Assembly (NCBI GenBank): GCA_946803715.1
Contig: CAMPET010000257.1
Location: 50,460-67,630 of the forward strand
Direction: 5' to 3'
Length of the DNA stretch: 17,171 nt
Origin: Beroe ovata
Lineage: Eukaryota; Ctenophora; Nuda; Beroida; Beroidae
The notes under the pieces were generated by a model, which did no database searches, was not told where the DNA came from, and saw only the letters and a list, made by a program, of their open reading frames with translations. Each line of letters starts with the position of its first letter. Positions within the stretch are counted from its first letter, which is position 1. The translations under genes were made by a program, and so were the position numbers. Of the stretch, positions 9,301-17,171 are shown piece after piece.

Positions 9301-11215
9301 AAAGAGTGGATCGCTTCAAGAATCAAGATCAATAAAAGTAAGAAGGGTTCTGAGGATGATGAAAATGGGCTAGCGGATAATGATATTTCGTTGGCTGCAG
9401 GTTTGATATTGTCAAATGCCAATGTCGTGTCAGAAATATTATTGTTCAGAGGTATATCGTACTTATAACCGCAACGTTTTATTTGTAACTGTTTCAGAAA
9501 CAAACGAGGAGTTTCCAGTAAGAACAGAAGCTGAGAAGGTGGAAGAGCGCAAATTGCAAGAGTTGCAAAATCACACTTTGTATGTGACATTTCGAGAAAT
9601 TAGCTGCAAACTGAATGTCAACAGACTTGGCTATGATCGCTTCTTCAGAAAATACTGGTCCTTTCACAGTGTACCAGGCATATTTGTGGAGAAGTCTGAT
9701 TTAGATATAGCTAGCCTATATCCTGATGAAAACAGCACGCACTGTGATGTAGAGATCAATGGAAATGAAAGTGAATACTTCATCAACCAAACTGATAACC
9801 TCCCTGTTCCTAACTCATCACAGAACGGCGACAGTGTCATGACCATCATTGACCCGGCTAGTATGAGCGTGGACGAGATGGTGCAACTCAAATTGAGGGA
9901 GGCCACCGAGAGATTAGGAAGAGCTCCTGAAACTTACTCTCAACTCTGCAATACCCGAGGATTCGAGACCCTGAAATCGCGTCATGTCGCTTGGTCGCAT
10001 CTGTCAACAGAGGGGCAGATTAGAGATTTCCTCGCCGGACTGAATTTGCGTGGAGAGCGTGAAAAGGAGCTGGCGGAGAATATGAACAAAGATTTGGATA
10101 GGATTATCAATGACTTGGAGTCGAAACCGACACTGATGAAAGATATCGACACGGAGACGAGCTGTACAAACACGGGTGAGAAACTTATTGAAGCGAGTGT
10201 GCGAGAACAAATATGTGATCTCGAGAATAGAATCTACGAAGCGAATTTTGGGGCAGTAAGCGTCAAGAATAGAATGTCTTGGCGTCAGGAGATTGAGGAA
10301 TTTTGGACAGATGGGAAAGCTGATGACTCCCAACTCTCTACCCAGTCATCACAAGATTCATCGCAGAAATCGTGTAACTCTAGTGGCCGTCAAAGCACTA
10401 TCACCAAGCTCAGTCAAGCTCTACTCTCAGTAGAAGGGGGGGTCCCTGCGAAATACCTCACTTACCCCCTGGGAGAAAGTAATGTGGGTCACAAGACCGA
10501 GGACACTAGAGTCGTGTGCGGTGTGAGTCAGCTGGACAGATGGCGGGAAAGTTTGCAGAATTGTACCAGTCTCTCCCAGATCCACCTCCACCTCACTGCT
10601 TTGGATTGCAGCATAATGTGGAGCAAGAGCATCCTGAAAACAAACTGTCGGGGCTGCCGTCGGAAGTGTGATCCGGATAAAATGCTGCTGTGTGACGGTT
10701 GTGACCGGGGTCAGCATATCTACTGTCTGAAGCCCAAGTTGAGAAGCATCCCCACAGGTAAATGGTTCTGCTCCTCATGTAGACCTACCTCGCGACCTCA
10801 CAGAACGAGGAATGGGAGCAGCACAGAGGAGGAGGAGGACTTGGAAGAGGGGTCTCGGGTGACGAGGTCCCGGGGATCACCAGCACCGAAAAGTCTATCA
10901 GAAAAACTAAAATGTTGTCACCAAATAGTGAATATATTGCAAGAGGATGAGAATGGCTGGCCGTTCTTACATCCTGTGGATGCGGAACAAATACCTGACT
11001 ATTATAAAATCATTCCCAACCCAATGGACTTAAGCACTATAGAAGGTAATCTAAAATCCGGGAAATATCGAAAAGTTAAAACATTTATCGATGATATCGA
11101 ACTTATTTTCTTGAACTGCCAGCATTACAATCAGAGTAAAGCTCCAGCTAGTAGGGCAGGAGTTCGCCTGAAGAAGCTCTTCGAAACCAAGTTGAAAGAG
11201 TTTGGGCTCAGTTGA
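3230..11215 (+). CDS. BAZ1A: BAZ1A/ACF1-like ISWI remodelling subunit, complete, 16 exons
   Basis: The large non-catalytic subunit of ACF/CHRAC remodellers; in the nucleus it partners the ISWI ATPase in nucleosome spacing. Exons: 3230-3342, 3693-3870, 4226-4323, 4562-4687, 6580-6676, 7201-7294, 7372-7458, 7606-7760, 7892-8054, 8147-8274, 8353-8465, 8625-8814, 8881-8991, 9075-9184, 9297-9400, 9498-11215. Phases are consistent and sum to 1194 residues; human BAZ1A is about 1556. The start MPLLRKKPFVPIDLPPDLKA matches the family. A WAC domain follows (about 20-125; EIFRDYEEYFRRSILCNSLVW). A charged coiled coil occupies exon 8 (about 265-316). The DDT domain is about 326-410 (LFGDVLQVVEFFHLFGEHVD). 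WHIM motifs include EVLRLHILGSG and LDRWRESLQ...IMWSKSILK. The PHD finger spans about 1006-1050 (CRGCRRKC...LLCDGCDRG...WFCSSC). The bromodomain spans about 1091-1194 (WPFLHPVD, IPNPMDLSTI, and NCQHYN with the acetyl-lysine-binding Asn). The donor of exon 11 (GGGTCCGC) is weak and was chosen to keep phase. Intron 4 carries an antisense gene. Confidence 0.95.
3343..3692. other. BAZ1A intron 1, no further feature seen
   Basis: GTAAGT donor and CACAG acceptor bound a 350-bp AT-rich intron. I see no coding, RNA or repeat signal in it. Confidence 0.8.
3871..4225. other. BAZ1A intron 2 with an imperfect hairpin
   Basis: A 355-bp intron from GTAAGT to CTCAG. An imperfect inverted repeat near 3909-3934 (CTCCAAATTC and GGAATTTTGGAG) is the only structure I see. 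Confidence 0.6.
4772..4814. repeat. GTATACCAT tandem repeat in BAZ1A intron 4
   Basis: Nine-base units GTATACCAT start at 4772, 4788 and 4797, with a variant GTATACACC at 4806 and a 7-base degenerate unit at 4781. The following 100 bp (to about 4930) stay rich in GTACA/TGTAC words. The array lies just past the 3' end of the antisense sulfotransferase. Confidence 0.8.
5017..5976 (-). CDS. Golgi carbohydrate sulfotransferase (CHST1-7 type), nested antisense gene
   Basis: Predicted to transfer sulfate from PAPS to a sugar 6-hydroxyl (Gal, GlcNAc or GalNAc; acceptor not decidable) in the Golgi lumen. The 319-residue single-exon protein is type II. A short cytoplasmic tail leads into a membrane anchor at about 7-24 (GLMGLLTLHGVIIVYNICL). 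A stem region follows, then the 5'-phosphosulfate loop at 69-80 (GFRSGSSAFGDI). The 3'-phosphate motif is IIWMYRDPRAVW (about 195-206), with paired cysteines in WCFDVLC and an HGLAY end typical of the family. It is shorter than vertebrate CHSTs (about 390-490). I chose ATG 5976 because its context ACCACCATG is ideal and a possible splice acceptor (AACACAG) lies just upstream; the open frame extends to ATG 6078 (353 aa). An N-glycosylation site NAS is at 58. It lies wholly inside intron 4 of the BAZ1A-like gene on the opposite strand, and the intact frame argues it is functional. Confidence 0.87.
   Translation of the reverse strand: MYWYYKGLMGLLTLHGVIIVYNICLPDESAIRQQVPDNALPIPQQIPRYSGAKEVLGNASHTHVIIVSGFRSGSSAFGDILNRDESVFFAYEPLHEQDYILIDDMTKEQFDEYASQMTSQILECNFPDMDQHQYNHLVARRFLGNRKLRCENGDCFEPHEMGRQCSRFPVHIIKFVRVTIEQVVHLLNRYSNVKIIWMYRDPRAVWNRRIRYDWCFDVLCANSDRMCQSMNSNYALSQSLLQSNPEQFTTVKFEDITRSPYQEFLRVLNFIGMDPTQVLEYVSKQKFTAESSGWETQLPNEEREKIEKKCALSLHGLAY
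6316..6379. repeat. (TG)n microsatellite
   Basis: A nearly pure TG run with few interruptions, upstream of the antisense sulfotransferase and inside BAZ1A intron 4. An undetermined base (N) follows at 6392, so array length may be unreliable in the assembly. Confidence 0.92.
6409..6433. repeat. (TG)n microsatellite, second block
   Basis: A second pure TG run, separated from the first by about 30 bp that include the ambiguous base at 6392. Confidence 0.92.
6677..7200. other. BAZ1A intron 5 with two perfect short hairpins
   Basis: A 524-bp intron with no coding signal. Hairpin one: GCCCTGC at 6955-6961 pairs with GCAGGGC at 6969-6975 (7-nt loop). Hairpin two: CTCTACG at 7042-7048 pairs with CGTAGAG at 7053-7059 (4-nt loop). 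Next to the second, the minus strand reads GGTTCGATC, a tRNA T-loop-like string. I could not fold a full tRNA, so a decayed tRNA-derived SINE is only a guess. Confidence 0.5.
8073..8100. repeat. 10-bp perfect inverted repeat beside the exon 9 donor of BAZ1A
   Basis: ACAGTCACAG at 8073-8082 and CTGTGACTGT at 8091-8100 are exact reverse complements with an 8-nt loop. Outer pairs CTGATT and AATCAG extend the stem with a small bulge. The stem starts 18 bases after the end of exon 9 (8054). Confidence 0.8.
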
Positions 11216-11286
11216 CGGTTGATCCGTAGTAAGAAAGTGCTACATCGGGGATGAACTGTTCCTACTCTGCTTTCAGACGAATGGAA

Positions 11287-11320
11287 ATTAAATATTGTAA
11301 TTTGTTGAACGTAAATTAAA
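11287..11320 (+). terminator. Candidate poly(A) signals of BAZ1A-like gene
   Basis: Two ATTAAA hexamers, at 11287-11292 and 11315-11320, lie 70-105 bases after the stop. The second is followed by a T-rich stretch (GTCATTGTTTTC). ATTAAA is the main variant of AATAAA; no canonical AATAAA lies nearby. Inference. Confidence 0.4.
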
Positions 11321-11892
11321 AATGTCATTGTTTTCTATTTTGCTACGATAGAATTAGTTCATCAGAACTGTTTCTACATTTAATCATCCCTTGCTTCTGG
11401 TTCTCTGAGACGGCCCTTAAACAATGGACATCAGTAAAATCGGTTGTCTGAATCGATCGTGCTGGGGTCTACAGCAAGTGGTGTAAAGCGGGTGTACACT
11501 GATACAGCCTGTGATCAATGCGAGTCGCACTGCTAGTATAGCTCCAGGCGCGCACACGAAATGCTTACAATACGACGCGCACTGCCAAGAAAGCAAACGC
11601 TATGACGCTCTTTTAATACCTTTAAATATCTTCAATTTGAAATGCACATCGATAAAACTATTATGCTGCTAAAATAAACTGTTTCCAAGTGTCTACTGAT
11701 AAAAGTTTCATCACGCGATAATCTAATTGTCGTCGCGACGCGCAGTTAGGACAAATTTTTACAATCACGGCAATAAGTTTGCTAAAGGAGCAGCAAATTT
11801 TCGATTGATCAACGCGCGACACGTTATGTCCATTTAAGGGTATCACCTGATTTTTATTCCCATCGTAGCGCCACGAGCACTGAACTCGAATG

Positions 11893-11900
11893 TGACGTCA
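11893..11900. promoter_or_regulatory. CRE palindrome TGACGTCA upstream of OGT
   Basis: A full cAMP-response-element consensus 85 bp upstream of the OGT start codon, a usual distance for CREB/ATF sites in short-5'UTR promoters. Use is inferred; an identical octamer occurs in BAZ1A intron 9 (8122-8129), so the word is not unique to promoters here. Confidence 0.4.
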
Positions 11901-11984
11901 CGGATTGCTTCGTTGTTTATCCCCTGAGGACGTCGTGGACGGTTTTAGCTATCCGTACGTTGTTCTCTCAGTGTTGTATGTACG

Positions 11985-17063
<5,079 letters not shown>

Positions 17064-17150
17064 GTAAGTATAACAGTTACACATACAGTTACACATACTG
17101 ACAGTAGACACACAGACATGCGCAAACGCCTACATGCGCACAGGCAGTAG

Positions 17151-17171
17151 ACACACACACACACACACACA
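17151..17171. repeat. (AC)n microsatellite at the window end
   Basis: A pure AC run extends to the last base. It lies in the intron after OGT exon 10, together with short repeats ACAGTTACACAT and CAGTAGACACACA at 17076-17151. Confidence 0.9.

Larger units (their letters stand above)
11216..11984. other. Gap between BAZ1A-like and OGT genes: 3'UTR, then OGT promoter and 5'UTR
   Basis: 769 bp with no coding exon seen. The left 110 bp look like the BAZ1A 3'UTR. The right part holds GCGCGC motifs (about 11546, 11577, 11812) and a CRE palindrome close to the OGT start. An ATG at 11977 is out of frame with the OGT start at 11985 and overlaps it. Confidence 0.65.

Noticed and set aside
9204-10778. 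Several minus-strand frames of 61-128 residues
   Set aside because: They lie opposite BAZ1A exons 15-16; no start context or family resemblance.
11977-11984. Upstream ATG as the OGT start
   Set aside because: It is out of frame with the TPR sequence; the ATG at 11985 leads directly into the conserved protein.

Overview
This is nuclear DNA from an animal, almost certainly an invertebrate. The genes are split into short exons with GT-AG introns (mostly 70-600 bp). Their products align closely, by recall of the families, with vertebrate cytosolic malate dehydrogenase, BAZ1A/ACF1 and O-GlcNAc transferase. Microsatellites, a retrotransposon fragment and a MITE-like element lie in introns. An early-branching animal such as a sponge would fit the compact introns, but the sequence alone does not settle the taxon.

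Layout. Positions 137-1751 (minus) hold eight coding exons of cytosolic malate dehydrogenase; its last exon(s) lie off the left edge. Positions 1752-3229 are the intergenic space between this gene and a divergently transcribed one. Positions 3230-11215 (plus) hold a complete 16-exon BAZ1A/ACF1-like chromatin remodelling subunit (about 1194 aa). Its fourth intron (4688-6579) contains an intact single-exon carbohydrate sulfotransferase on the opposite strand (5017-5976). After a 769-bp gap with a CRE motif, positions 11985-17063 (plus) hold the first ten exons of O-GlcNAc transferase. These cover the TPR superhelix; the catalytic half is off the right edge.

The genes are unlikely to form one pathway. 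MDH acts in cytosolic malate/oxaloacetate redox exchange, BAZ1A in ISWI nucleosome spacing, the sulfotransferase in Golgi glycan sulfation and OGT in nucleocytoplasmic protein O-GlcNAcylation. The structural points of interest are the nested antisense gene, a one-base frame conflict at one MDH splice junction, several decoy splice acceptors, and repeats in the OGT introns: a LINE tail fossil, a terminal-inverted-repeat element, a perfect 14-bp inverted repeat and an 11-bp tandem array that ends at a splice acceptor. I found no clear new multi-gene system.
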